A stretch of 64,000 bases of DNA. Source: Ophiobolus disseminans. Lineage: Eukaryota; Ascomycota; Dothideomycetes; Pleosporales; Phaeosphaeriaceae. Location of the stretch: the NCBI GenBank assembly GCA_010093685.1, contig MU006224.1, forward strand, positions 340,476 through 404,475, read 5' to 3'. The translations under genes were made by a program, and so were the position numbers. How positions within the stretch are numbered: the stretch's first letter is position 1; the number at the start of each line of letters is the position of its first letter. The notes beneath the pieces were generated by a model, which worked only from the letters and a program-made list of their open reading frames with translations, searched no databases and was not told the DNA's origin. Shown here piece after piece: positions 33,205 to 44,704 of this stretch.

Positions 33205-33620
33205 GAAGCTGGCACCAATGACTACGAGCAAGCTTCCATCAATACCACCGAGGATGAGCAAGATAAAAGAGAAGAAGGCCCGGATGACGACATAGAGGTA
33301 ACATTCCAGAGAAAGGGGCTTTGATCCCAGAGCTGTCGGTGTGAGGTGTGGTCATCATCTTACTACGGCTACTCGCGTGCTGCCAGCCCTTGCCCTTTTG
33401 GAACCAGTGCTCATTATACGACGACTAGGAAGACACATACAAAGCTTCCGCTAGTATCCCAGTGACAGCGGTTACCCTCGAGCATCTGCCAGACCCCAAT
33501 GTCACCGCCGACGACGTCCTCGCCCACATCGCTGCTGTCCTACCACGATTGGACCCTGCAACCCACCCTGACGTAGCAAACTTCGTCTGGCGACTGAAGA
33601 TCAACCGACGAAAGCGCTGA
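33205..33620 (+). CDS. Possible 3' exons of an unidentified small gene
   Basis: Two frames join well. The first, ending at 33297 (TNDYEQASINTTEDEQDK, then EEGPDDDIE), meets donor GAG|GTAACA; a 131-nt intron ends in CTAG at 33428. The second exon, 33429-33620, encodes 63 residues with VTLEHLPDP, then ADDVLAHIAAVLPRLDP, DVANFVWRLKINRRKR and a stop. The helix-like, leucine-patterned C-terminus looks like real protein. No in-frame ATG is visible in the first exon, so an upstream exon or start is missing and the left limit given is arbitrary. I do not recognise a family. Confidence 0.32.
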
Positions 33621-35249
33621 ATTCACGATTACTGAGTATACCAAATTACCTACGACGTTGCGCTATCTCGTTAGTTCCAAGGGCCAAATGCATGTCATTC
33701 TCTGTGCTCACCGTCATCTCTCTACTTTCTTCTTCCTAGCAACCACTTGAGTCACAGGCTTCTGCATACATCTTTAAGGTTTAGTAAGTATCCATCGCTT
33801 AGTTTGCCATAGCTACGAAGCCGCCCCCCACGCTACAGCATAAAGAGGTTACTAATATTCTTCTTTGCGTACTAACATGCCTGAGCAATTCTTTACCTAG
33901 ACATGGTACCTACGAAAATATGTGGCAGTCCTTTCCAGCGCTGTAGCGACAAAATCAGCACCACAGCTCTGTCCCATCCAGTATCCAGGGTGGTACACGG
34001 GAGCTCAACATGCTGTATATTAACGCAGTGCCCTATCGCCTTGACGTCAGGGTAGTCGCAAACCTACCAGAGTATGATACCTAGGTACTCACTCATACCT
34101 TTGTGTTAAGTTTCATCAAACAAGTTTGTGCTTGCTACTCCAGAAAGCAAAGCTACGCTGTACAAGCGAAGTTTCCTTCGCGAGACCCCTAGAACTTGAC
34201 CCGTCTTACATAATGGGGTAGTTGCATCACGAACCAATTCCATATCTAAAGTTGAATAACAATAAGCAATCTTGGCATATTCGAGGCGGATATGCCTCGG
34301 TGGCTAATCTCACACCGATGTTCATGGACATGACCAAGGATGCTGGCTGCCCAGGTGAAGAATTCGGCCGAGGTCACGAGCGACGCTGACGGATGGGGTG
34401 GTGTGGAGAGGCTGAGGAAGGATGGAGGGGCTAGATGCCGCCATCACAGTGGAGATCTCTGAGCAAAATGGCAGATACGATCGCTTTATTCACTGCCATC
34501 TCAATAGTTTGGGAGACATACACAACTGTGTTGACGATCAAGAGGCGAACGGTTGATCGGTAGACGCAAGCACGACAATGTGAGGACGTCACACCGTAAG
34601 TAGAAGGAGGCAAGCACAAATTCCCCACAATCTGCCCTGCATATCTGGTTTTGCGAGGTACCTACCTGGTGAGCCTGTGCCACAATACTGCAGCGAGCTT
34701 GGGTCGTTCTGATGTTGACGGAGTCCTCAATGGGTGTCCTCCGCGGGCCTCGGCTACTTTTTCACGTCGCAACAAACTATCTCACGGCATCTACAAAGCC
34801 CATGCAGTTGACGATATGCGCCGCAAATATCGGAATACAGCCGGACTTAACAGCATTAGCGCTTGCGCTGCACGATGGGCAACTGGTCGGATATACGGCT
34901 TTTAGATGCTTCTGCAGCTCTGATCCTATGACATCCACGCCAAGGCAGCTGCTAGTTCCACATTCTTTCCCATTAGTCATTTATAGACCTCGGGAGACTC
35001 TCTAGCTGCTATCTCAAACTCCTCGTTCTCCTCTCCGCTAGGTAGGTAATGGTAAACCATTCCCACCAGATTCATTGCTCCTTATTATAACTTTCGCCTT
35101 AGCATGGTACCGGTACTGCTCAACGACTTTTCCCGTCCGCATCAAAATCTCCAATCCGCTAGGCGTCCTATGTCCGGCTTTCTGATTGCAGCTCAACTAG
35201 TGCTTGCTACCGGCATCTTTTCAGCTCTGGATCTCTCGTCACGAACACC
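33621..35249. other. 1.6 kb intergenic, no gene recognised
   Basis: AT-richer DNA upstream of the DHA1-type MFS gene. It contains an exact TACCTAGGTA at 34078-34087 and several related TACCTA or CTAGGTA fragments near 33895 and 35039. No supported coding region. Confidence 0.5.
34078..34087. repeat. TACCTAGGTA palindrome, copy 3
   Basis: The third exact copy of this 10-bp palindrome, again outside genes. Confidence 0.6.
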
Positions 35250-37193
35250 ATGACGGCGCCTGCGCCCTCGCTCTATCTCCATGCAACGAGAAGCGAAATA
35301 ATCGAGCTCGCGGCCGCGGAAGGCCATGACGCAGATATACCAAGCAACGCCGGATCAATACGCCCGGTTGTCAGTCGCACATCCACGCGACCGCGAAAAA
35401 CAGTAGACGGACAAAAAGACCTGTCATTGTCGTTTGGGAAGGATGTTGAGAAAGGCGAAGAAAATGGTTCATTATCGTCCGTCGACGAACCAGAAGAGAC
35501 TGAACCAAACCCAGACATCGTGGATTTTGATGGGCCTGAGGACCCAGATAACCCTCTTAACTGGAGTAACAAGAAAAAGTGGGGAATGGTGTCCCTCATC
35601 TCCGCCATTACGTTCCTCACACCTCTGGCTAGCTCGATGTTCGCGCCTGGTGTACCTCAGGTCATGGCAGAATTCAAGTCGACGAATAATATGCTTGCAG
35701 GCTTTATGGTTTCTGTCTATGTGCTTGGTGTAAGTCTTCTTAGAGGTGGGCTTCTTGAGATAGTGTGCTGACATTTGCGTAGTTCGCCTTTGGGCCTTTG
35801 AGTGAGTCTTAATTGATCTAATTCATGTGAACGAACGGCATACTGATGTTCATAGTCATCGCACCTTTGTCTGAGATGTATGGAAGACTACCTTTATATC
35901 ACAGTTGCAATTTCTTCTTCATTGTCTTCACAATTGCTGCTGCAGTAGCTTCAAATATGGGACAATTCATTACTTTTAGGTTCTTCATGGGGTGTGAGTA
36001 TTAGCTTCCACTCTCAAGCGATGTGAGCTGATGCTATTAGGTTTTGGAGGTGCACCCATGGTCCTTGGGGGTGGTACAATTGCAGACCTCATACCTCGCG
36101 AACAAAGAGGAACGGCTATGGCGGTGTGGATGATGGGGCCAAGTAGGTTGCTAAGAGAAGACGTAGCTACACCAAACTAACAACAGCAATAGCAATCGGG
36201 CCATGTGTTGGGCCGATCATCGGTGGCTTCTTGACCGTCGCAAAAGGGTGGAGATGGAACTTTTGGTTTGTCGCCATCGTAGTACGTACACTTCTGCTGC
36301 TTTACATTCTAGACTTACCATACCTAGGCTGGCGCGTTCTTCATCATGTCACTTATACTCATGAGCGAAACGTCCGGCACCATAATCTTGGAGCGCAAAG
36401 CGAAACGGCTACGAGCCGAAATAGGCAATGACAAGCTCGTTTCCAAACTCGACATTGGCCTCACACCGACCGAACTATTCAAACTGTCTATTGTTCGTCC
36501 CACAAAGATGCTGTTTCGCTCGACGATCTGCTTCGCAATATCGCTTTATGTGGCGATAACCTATGCCTACTTGTACATATTATTTACGACCTTTAGTGTC
36601 GTGTTCAGAGATCAATATGGTTGGCGTGGTGGTACAACTGGTCTCTCGTTCCTCGGGTGAGTACGGAATTTATCCTCACACGTTTACATACTGACAATTC
36701 CAGTCTCGGCATTGGCTCTCTTATCGGCCAATTCGTCTACATTCATTACGGCAATAGGACAGTCACACAACACATCGAGCGAGGCGATTTCAAACCAGAG
36801 CATCGCCTTTACATTATGACAGTCGGCGGCTTCTTCATTCCTGTTGGTCTCTTCATGTACGGCTGGACGGTACAAGCGCAGACACATTTCATGGCGCCTC
36901 AAGTGGCCACAGGGATTATCGGCTTCGGACTTCTCATGACGTTCATGCCAGCAATATCTTACTTGGTCGACGTCTTTACGATACATGCGGCGAGCGCGAT
37001 GGCGGCAAGCACGGTGCTACGGTCACTAGCGGCAGCTTTCATCCCATTGAGCAGTCAGCAAATGTATGGACAGCTGGGGTATGGATGGAGCAACTCGCTG
37101 CTTGGCTTCATTGCTTTGGCGCTTATTCCTATACCTTTCCTGTTCATCAAGTATGGAGAGCGGATAAGGGAAAGTAGTACAGTGAAGCTTTGA
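35250..37193 (+). CDS. MFS drug/polyamine H+ antiporter (DHA1-type)
   Basis: Seven exons; the first is 35250-35729. A hydrophilic N-terminus of about 90 residues ends in DFDGPEDPDNPLNWSNKKKW, the entry motif of fungal DHA1 multidrug permeases. Introns then join GFAFGPLIIAPLSEMYGRLP, FFMGCFGGAPMVLGGGTIAD, LIPREQRGTAMAVWMMGPTI and GPCVGPIIGGFL, which carry the MFS loop 2-3 and antiporter motif C (GPxxGPxxGG). The second half gives KLSIVRPTKMLFRSTICFAI, YGWRGGTTGLSFLGLGIG and YLVDVFTIHAASAMAA. Twelve hydrophobic segments are expected. It should be a plasma-membrane exporter for toxic compounds or polyamines; substrate unknown. All splice junctions I tested kept frame. The kinesin gene follows only 250 bases downstream. 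Confidence 0.93.
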
Positions 37194-37444
37194 CAAATAC
37201 GCATATGCAGCTTGTACACTAAAGGGGGAAAAGTTTGTACTCGAGAATCAGAACGTTTTGATTATTAGTCATGTCAAATGCTTGGCCCTTTCTTAGCGCG
37301 ATGAGCATGCTTTCAGGCAGCGACTGCTTCTTCCCCTTCTCCCCCATGTAACTACACGCCTCTGATCAATTCCTGGGTCTGACGAAGACTATAAATTCCT
37401 TGAACTTCGTTCCAGTCTCCAAAATAGCCGAGAAACACCAAGAA

Positions 37445-38764
37445 ATGACGAGCATGAATGTTTTTGCTCGATGGCGACCGCTTGCAGCCACCGAAGCTTT
37501 ACTCGAAGAAATCGATCGCCGGACGGATTCCAACTCTCGCTCCTTGACTTCGGTATCCATCAAGCGTCGAGCATCAGCCGAGGATCGTCCGTGGACTAGT
37601 CCAGCAGCATTCAACGCCATCTTCAACCCGGAAGATGACAACGACAAGTTGTATAACGATGCTGTAGCACCTAGCATCCCAAGAGTCTTGCAAGGCGAGA
37701 ACTGCAGCTTCTTCGCGTATGGTCATTCTGGCAGTGGCAAAACACATACGGTCATCGGCTATGATTTCCAGGAGAGCAAAAATCTTGGACTATGCCTTCG
37801 CGCGGCCAAACAGCTTTTCGACGCATTCAATGATCAAAATTCCTGCCAAGGACTGGGTGTCGGTCTCAGTTTGTTTGAATTGCGCAGGAAAACAGCTTTC
37901 GATTTGCTCAACAATCGAACTCAATGCTTTGTCAGGGAGGGTCCTGATGGCAAAGTTCACATTCGAGGGGATACCGAGATGCTGGAAGGGGGCAAAGTCA
38001 GAGTGCGCGCTATTGTTCAACAGCCGTGCTGGAACTTTGGATCATTCCAACGGGAGCTCGTCAAGGGTCTAGAGCAGCGTGCTACGGGTTCATCCAGCGT
38101 CCATGATGAAAGCTCTAGATCTCACGCGTTTTTGCAACTGGAGATTGTGAATCAGTCGTTGGTGGACGCGCGGAACGCCTTGTTTGATCGGCAGTCCGAA
38201 CTGGTTCCCGTGGGTAAGCTTGCAACGGACATCATGATGGAAGAGGATGCAAAGAGCGTCATTCGCGGACAAGACGGAAAATGGGTACCCAATCCCGACT
38301 ACCAGAAGGATCAAACACGTATCGACACTATCGAGGCAAAAAAAGCCCGGTGTGAGGCTCGAGTTTTAGCTGCAGAAGAAGAGATCGAAGCCATCATCGA
38401 ATCGGGGTCCACCCCGTGCTTAGGAACGAAGCTGGTGTTCGTGGATCTCGCCGGCGCAGAGTACTACGAGGGAAATGGTTTTCAATCACAAGCATCGAAG
38501 CGAACTCTACAGGAGCGTCAAGAAGGTCGACAGATCAACAGTGATCTGCTGGCGCTGAAGGAGGTTATGAGAGCTTGGTCCCAAAGCCAGAAGAGGATCC
38601 CTTTCCGATCGTCGACTCTGACAATGATACTTCGAGAGCATTTCACGAGCACAAGTAAGGGGAACTCCACTATCATCGTCACAGTCTCACCTGCAGCAGA
38701 GCAATTTGCAGCTACACTCAATTCTCTCAAGTATGCAAGTCTAGTCGGAGCTGTAAAACCCTGA
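37445..38764 (+). CDS. Kinesin motor-domain protein with large internal insertion
   Basis: An intronless frame of 439 residues. I use the ATG at 37445 (MTSMNVFARWRPL), which begins at the first kinesin strand; the frame extends upstream but has no other ATG. The nucleotide pocket is complete: RWRPL, then the P-loop GHSGSGKTHT from residue 93, switch I SSRSH from 223, and switch II DLAGAE from 334. Near the end, RIPFRSSTLTMILREHF and STIIVTVSPA, then LNSLKYASLVG are the conserved alpha4-alpha6 blocks. Switch I and switch II are about 111 residues apart, while ordinary kinesins have roughly 30, so some 80 extra residues sit between them. There is no coiled-coil stalk or cargo tail. The subfamily is not assignable. 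Confidence 0.88.
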   Translation: MTSMNVFARWRPLAATEALLEEIDRRTDSNSRSLTSVSIKRRASAEDRPWTSPAAFNAIFNPEDDNDKLYNDAVAPSIPRVLQGENCSFFAYGHSGSGKTHTVIGYDFQESKNLGLCLRAAKQLFDAFNDQNSCQGLGVGLSLFELRRKTAFDLLNNRTQCFVREGPDGKVHIRGDTEMLEGGKVRVRAIVQQPCWNFGSFQRELVKGLEQRATGSSSVHDESSRSHAFLQLEIVNQSLVDARNALFDRQSELVPVGKLATDIMMEEDAKSVIRGQDGKWVPNPDYQKDQTRIDTIEAKKARCEARVLAAEEEIEAIIESGSTPCLGTKLVFVDLAGAEYYEGNGFQSQASKRTLQERQEGRQINSDLLALKEVMRAWSQSQKRIPFRSSTLTMILREHFTSTSKGNSTIIVTVSPAAEQFAATLNSLKYASLVGAVKP

Positions 38765-41523
38765 ACATATTATCGCAATGGTCCCAGATCCGTAGAGATA
38801 TGCAGCCTCAACAATCAGTTCTTTTCCCCACTGACCCAAAGTCATTTAAGTAGTGTCGATACATCCTCAAGGCCCAAATTATGTTCGATCTTGAAACGAG
38901 GCAACTTGAACGTGCATCGCAACCTTCAGCAACTTTTACACCCTTTAGAATTGCTGCGCAACTGTTGTAATGAGAGTATTGATGGCATTGCGGTGGAGTA
39001 GATTGGAGTTTGAGAACCTGTGCATAGTACAGAGCACGCCTTCCTCAAACGCAGCACTAGACGAAAGGACAGCATCATACAATTTCGAGGAAGAAGACCT
39101 AGCGTACATTCTACAATCGGATCCCGCTAACAAGACCTGATTGCAGCTGTTGTCGAGCAGAATAGGCGAGGAAAGAAGTGAAGGCCCTCGTCATTGTGTG
39201 GGCAGTCGACATTTGCTTCCCCCTCTACCTCCTGTCGGTTAAAGTTCCAGGGTTGTACCAGTGCTGATGCTAAATACGTGACATAAATGGGGCCTGGAAG
39301 ATATGGCGACTGCGCTGGTAAAGCGCTGCGATTTGACCGAGAGAAACCATGCCCAGCTAAAGCTTATTTAACACGTCATCTTTTGTTATGTTGCATTTAA
39401 ACTTGCGCCCGATGGGTACAAATATTAAGAGTGAATAAAGCAGATCGTGAATGAAGGTTGTTGAGACGCGACACGCGCGAGGAGCGCCAAAAAAAAAGAA
39501 CTCGATTTCTGTTATCTCGCCGCCCATGACCCGCAAAAATACCGTAGAACATGTCTTATTGTCCTGCTACATGCGGGAAAAAGATGAAAAGTGCAAGAAA
39601 AATGGCAAAAAGTGAGAGTCGAACTCTCGACAGTTTTGTTCCAAAGATTGAGTAAGTGCAGTGTTGTGCGGGACTCGCGGTCACTTCTGGTAAAAGGCAA
39701 GAAATGAGTTCGTACAAATCCTCGCACTGCACAATGATGAATTAAGAGTAGATAATATATAATGACGACGAAAATCATGCTGTAGCAGGCCCGAGGTGTT
39801 GATTGTTGCTTTGCGCGTGTGCAAATTTGCCTTGCGTGAACGAGCCCTCCAAGGGTCCATGCGTGAGACGAGTCGGGCGTGGCGATCGATAAGTTCGCCA
39901 AGGGGAAGCAGCGACTGTGCGGTGGCCTGAGCGAGCGTTGAGGAGTCCAGGGTCGCATCGTTCTTTCGGTGGTGAGGTTTGCTAGAATCTCTCACAGATT
40001 CTGATCTATCCTTCATCTATTTTGCTGCGTATCACCATGTTTGTCCCACTTTTTCGAGCGCATGGAGTGCGTCGAGGTGAGATGCAAAATGCCCCGCGAT
40101 TGATGGCGTCTTTAGCTTTTGTGCGACGCGCCCCGCCTCCGAACGCGTCTCCTTTCCGCACGCGCTGGACTTCATCCCATTTACTCTCACTCAGATTTCA
40201 CTATAATCAAGGTGTTGTGACTCGTCCGCTTCAGCATGCTACTCATACTACCATGGTGAGCTACGATATAATGTTGTCACTTTGTCCTAACGCTACGTTG
40301 CGACCAGCAATCAAGATGTCGATCGAGCGACGAGGTCCAGCCATAAATCCTCATCGCACATTACACCTTTTCTGCCAGGAGACTTTCATCTATAGGTGTG
40401 GGTAGTATTGATGTAGCCACCATCCTCTCCAGGAGTTTCTGGCCGCCTCATTCCTCATCAAGGCTTTTCAGGCTTCAGTTCGAGCAGACAGGTGTCTTAC
40501 CAGGCCACAAAACTACTGCTTGGCCTGCTGCAGAACGATGGTATCGTAGAATTCACTTTCGCACTCATCATTCTGATTTATCGAGCCCTCTGGAATCTCC
40601 CATGACAGTCGGGCGTGTTCGCATTCGCTATCATTCACTTCCGCTCTTCCTCAGGAGTGCTTCATATCACACTCTTCTCTTGTTTGCTCAGCGTGACTGG
40701 ATGTACCCGACATCGCAATCCTTTTGCTGCAGGGGTCAGTTGGGACAAGTGACAGAGCAGCGTTTGTTTGCACATGTGCTATCCCATCCCAACGCACAAG
40801 ATTCCATGACCAGTAACATTTCATGCTCCACTGTCAAATTTCGGCTTGACACTCGAACACTCGAACACTCGAATAGTATGTTTGTCAAATACATAGGATG
40901 TTCGCGGTGGTGGGCATATTCACACTCGAGTCAACCTGAAAAGCCGCGGCTCACGTCGCAAGACTATGCACACTCTCCACTTCTGTAACTTGCAAAAATC
41001 GCTTTCCAGGTACTGCTCAACTCTGTAACTTCCCTACTCCAAGTTGTGTCTGCCGCATCTCGGCGTTTCAGTTCCTGCGACCTCATTTTACCACCCATTT
41101 TCGTGTTTCACCCCATTTCTGCCTTAACTGAACCATTCGCAGCTCGAAAACTCGAGGACCCTGACAACGCTTTCTCTCCGCAACCACGCGGTTGCCCTTT
41201 GGTGTGGACGCCCAGGCGCTAGTGTGATTGTGCCTGACAGCTCAGGTACCACAACACGTAATAAGGCATTCGACATCACTTACATAACGGTTGCCCTCAC
41301 CACCGACATCGAACAGTCCCTACCACTTTCTTTGGCTCACAGCTTCTCACTCGGCCAGTCCGACTCACCTTCCTTTCTCACTGCAGGGCAGTCTGTCATT
41401 CTTTACTTCACTTGCCGCCGTACCTCAGCTGCACCACCCCCGATCGCATACCTCGAATTTTCAAGCATCACAGACGCCTTACGTTAGCAAATAGCATTCC
41501 ATAACATTCGCTTCATACTCACC
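38765..41523. other. 2.8 kb region without a recognised gene
   Basis: The longest gene-free stretch of the window, between the kinesin and GH17 genes. Frames up to about 195 codons (40398-40988, plus) give products with no recognisable motif and poor composition. It includes a small hairpin at 39613-39627 (GAGAG..CTCTC) and three near-tandem copies of ACTCGAAC at 40851-40873. The last kilobase is pyrimidine-rich and probably contains a long 5' leader of the GH17 gene. Confidence 0.5.
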
Positions 41524-42976
41524 ATGAAGTCCATCGTTTTGGCGAGTGCGCTCGCTGCGGGAATCCTCGTGGGCACCGCCAATAGCCGGCCCCTCAGTGA
41601 GTAGTGACACCAAAACAAACAATGTCCAATGCTGACAATTGGTAGTCAACCAGCGCGCCCTTGTCACCGAGGTCGTGTTTGTCACTGAGACGATCGAGAA
41701 TGTTGTTGTCTATGTTGACAAGAAGGGCGCGCCCTACCTGACAACCACCGAGGCCAAGACTACAAGCGCGCACAGCGTCGTAGTTTCCACGACTTCTGTA
41801 ACCGCTCAGCCGACGACTGTGCCATCCCCAGCTCCGCAAGTTGCGTCATCTCCAGCCGCGCCTGTTCAACCCGTGGCATCAGCTTCGTCGGCCATGCCTT
41901 CATTCGAATTCGCCCCGTCTGTATCTGTCAACAAGAACAAAGCTCCAGCTGTTGCCTCTGCTCCACCATACGTAGCCCCGTCGCCAAGTGTTCACAAGGC
42001 CAAACCGACTACAACCACTCCGCCGCCATCGCCTACTGAGAAGCCTGCCTCGTCGCCTCCAGCACCTGCACCCCAGCAGTTTTCTTCGTCTCCCGCGCCT
42101 GCTCCTGAGCAGCCCGGCCCACCACCTCCCTCAGCAACGTCAGATGTACCCGCTAAGAAGGCGGATGACTCCGGTGTTCTCCCCATGGGCATCACGTACG
42201 ACCCTTTCAAGGGGTCCGCCCAAACCTCTGATTGCAAATCGGAGGCGGAGTTTGCCAGTGACTTCGAGAAGATGAAAGATTACAAAGCTGTCCGTCTCTA
42301 TGGTCAAGGCTGCAACCAGATTCCATGGGCCGTCAAGGCCGCTGTCAAGCAAAACCAGAAGCTCATGGCTGGTGTCTACATGTCCAACAAGGGTGGCGGG
42401 GAGGATCTTGGCCAGGTCATCCGGGCCTGGAAGAGCGCCATTGATCGCTATGGTAGCGGCAACTGGAACATTGTTGCACTCTTCTCCGTGGAGAATGAGC
42501 GTGTCAATGATCACGACATGACCGCATCTGATGTCGTTGACGCCATCAAGCGTGCTCGTGATCAACTCAGAGCTGCTGGCTACAACGGTCCGGTTGGCGC
42601 TGTCGAGACGGTTCCCGCGACTGTCGAAAACCCCTCTATATGCGATGCCTCAGATGTGGCCATGGTCAACTGCCACGCTTTCTTCGACTCCGATGTCATC
42701 GCCGAGAATGCTGGCAAATTTGTCAGATCTGAGATCGACCGTGTCAAGCAAGCTTGCAACAACAAGCGCGTGGTCGTCACAGAGTCCGGCTGGCCTCATC
42801 AAGGCGACCCGAACGGCAAGGCCTTTCCTAACCCCGAAAACCAGCGCTTGGCGCTCGAGTCCATCCGCGCTGAGTTCTCCAACGACATGTTCCTGCACAA
42901 CGCTTTCGATGCCACCTGGAAGTCGGACTTTTCTGCATCGTTCAATGCCGAGCGCTACTGGGGTATTATCCAGTGA
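41524..42976 (+). CDS. GH17 cell-wall beta-1,3-glucanase / glucanosyltransferase
   Basis: Two exons (41524-41596 and 41646-42976) give 467 residues. Exon 1 is almost exactly the signal peptide (MKSIVLASALAAGILVGTAN). Next come INQRALVTEVVFVTETI, as in Scw-type wall proteins, and a long Pro/Ala/Ser/Thr-rich linker of about 120 residues, likely O-mannosylated. The GH17 domain begins at GVLPMGITYDPF and includes DYKAVRLYGQGCNQI, LMAGVYMS, IVALFSVENERVN with the probable acid/base Glu, and VVVTESGWPHQGDPNG with the nucleophile Glu. It ends at FNAERYWGII. The layout matches secreted Scw4/Scw10/MP65-like proteins, which remodel beta-1,3-glucan in the cell wall. No GPI tail is present. Confidence 0.93.
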
Positions 42977-43797
42977 ACGCCCATGGAGCATCTCGAGGAT
43001 CACTCGAGTCTTCTCGTCTATCGAATAGCAGATGGTCTGCATATGACTTTCTTCATCACTCATCATGCACACCAGCAGCCAGGTCTGCTTTGGTCGTGCA
43101 TTCAGCATTTCTGGTGTATCATGGATCATGTCGACATGGATCATGTAGTATAGATATCAGAATCTTAAATGAATGAATGCATGTTACAAATTATTCTCTT
43201 CAATCCCTGTGGTGTCCACCGCCATCTTAGCATAACTCACAGCTCGATCATATGACAAGCAAAATGAGCATGAAAGGTGTCCTGATAACCGTCAATTGTT
43301 TCCGTTATATGAGAGGGCGACGATTGCAATAGAATGCTTGCGGGCCTCGTGTCCGCAATCGGTCTCCCAGTCACACATGCTAAATCCACTACGAAGGAGC
43401 TCGTGTTTTTTTGTGTTGTAGGGGTCACGCTAATTCTGGTGGGGGCCTGCAACACAAAAAAAACGAGCTCCTTCGTATAGCTGTACTGATGCGGTTTGAG
43501 GCATGTTCAAGTTCACATGTTCTGATGTCAGAAGCCAAGTTTAGGCGACTGGTTGCCAGGTTTCGTGGATAACGGTGGGCCCTGTCTCGATACGGCAAGC
43601 ATGGCGGGTGCGAGGCCCGGGACAAACGGCTACGTAGGATGATGGCATCAAACATACAGGCCTTGAAACAAAGAGAACCCGACCATGATATGTAGCATAT
43701 ACGCGCACTCTGTCGTTCTTCTCGAGAAAAAGAACACAAGCAAACAATCTTACCATCTCCCAAAATTCGCTCAACACAACATCCAAACTCGATCATC
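42977..43797. other. intergenic with strong inverted repeat
   Basis: About 820 bases between the GH17 gene and a small-protein gene. The inverted repeat at 43390-43477 is listed separately. No further gene. Confidence 0.5.
43390..43477. repeat. Near-perfect inverted repeat / hairpin
   Basis: The left arm (43390-43418) begins TACGAAGGAGCTCGTG and ends TTGTGTTG. The right arm (43450-43477) is its reverse complement apart from a one-base length change within the A-run. The loop is 31 bases. Transcribed, it would form a long stable stem. It has the look of a small MITE-like element or a dsRNA-forming hairpin. Confidence 0.8.
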
Positions 43798-44054
43798 ATG
43801 AACTCCAACTCTGGAAACGCAGCAGGAAACAAGGACTACGTTGACAAGGGTCTCGAGGGCGCCGAGAAGAAGTTCGGTGGCAGCGCGGGACAGAACACAG
43901 AGAAGAACCGCAACGTGAACGAGAAGATCGTAAGTCGAATCGATTGTGCTTAAGTGTCAGGGCTTGGTTACTAACGCTTTGACAGACCGACGCCGGCAGG
44001 AACATGTTCGAGAAGGCTACGGGCAAGGATGTGCCTGACAAAGTGTCGAACTAA
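43798..44054 (+). CDS. Small conserved-looking hydrophilic protein
   Basis: Two exons (43798-43929 and 43986-44054) encode 66 residues. The intron has donor GTAAGT, branch-like CTAAC and acceptor ACAG. The protein is highly hydrophilic: GNAAGNKDYVDKGLEGAEKK, then FGGSAGQNTEKNRNVNEKI and, after the junction, TDAGRNMFEKATGKDVP. It has no cysteine, no signal peptide and no membrane segment. The repeated polar Gly/Asn/Lys pattern resembles small stress-associated fungal proteins with DYxDKGLxxxEKKFGG starts, but I cannot name a characterised family. A strong intron and clean start and stop support a real gene. Confidence 0.75.
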
Positions 44055-44704
44055 ATGGTTGGCGTGGGCTTGGTTAAGATCTAACGAATACCGCTGCTCA
44101 TCCTCAACTTATTGTTACCTCAGTAAATGTTGAACCCATTTAAACACTACCCTCGTTAAAGTTGCCAGTGAAGCCGGTGATTCACTCCCTCCCACTCATC
44201 CTGTGAGGCTCCTCGGACCGTTACGATGACATAGCCGCCGTGACGTCATGGCATCCCCAACCGCCATCACAGAACTAAGCAGCCAAGTCACAAGCTCCCG
44301 CAAAGCCAAGTTTTGACGCCGAACTATCCGGCACCTGCATCACTCACGCGTAAACGTAAATATAGTTCCAGTGCGTAAGACGTCAAAGCGACAACGTGAA
44401 CCATTGAGAGGCAGTCACTATACGATACCGGAAGGTGTGACATCCGTCTAATGAACGACTACTGCTAGCCACGCTCCGTCATCACTCTTACACACACAAT
44501 ATCATACCAAGACTTACCACTTCAAGTACTCGTCATATACTAAGCGACTCTATCGCCACCGAGGCTCGCGCGAACTTCACAGTCACACTGGAGACAATTC
44601 CGCGATCCTCGCCCGAGCATCACGTCACATTACTCGCGCACCCGCGCTGCACTACGCTGACAACCTCAACTCGGCGACCGTATAACTAGCACACTATCTC
44701 CACG
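44055..44704. other. intergenic, no gene recognised
   Basis: About 650 bases of promoter-like, C-rich sequence upstream of the next small gene. Confidence 0.5.

Noticed and set aside
37400..37444. A longer N-terminus of the kinesin protein
   Set aside because: The frame begins with TTG at 37400; the first ATG is at 37445, right at the motor start.
39600..39700. A tRNA-like T-arm (GAGAGTTCGACTCTC on the minus strand)
   Set aside because: The 3' end TTTTTGCC has no matching 5' acceptor strand at tRNA distance and the rest does not fold into D and anticodon arms.
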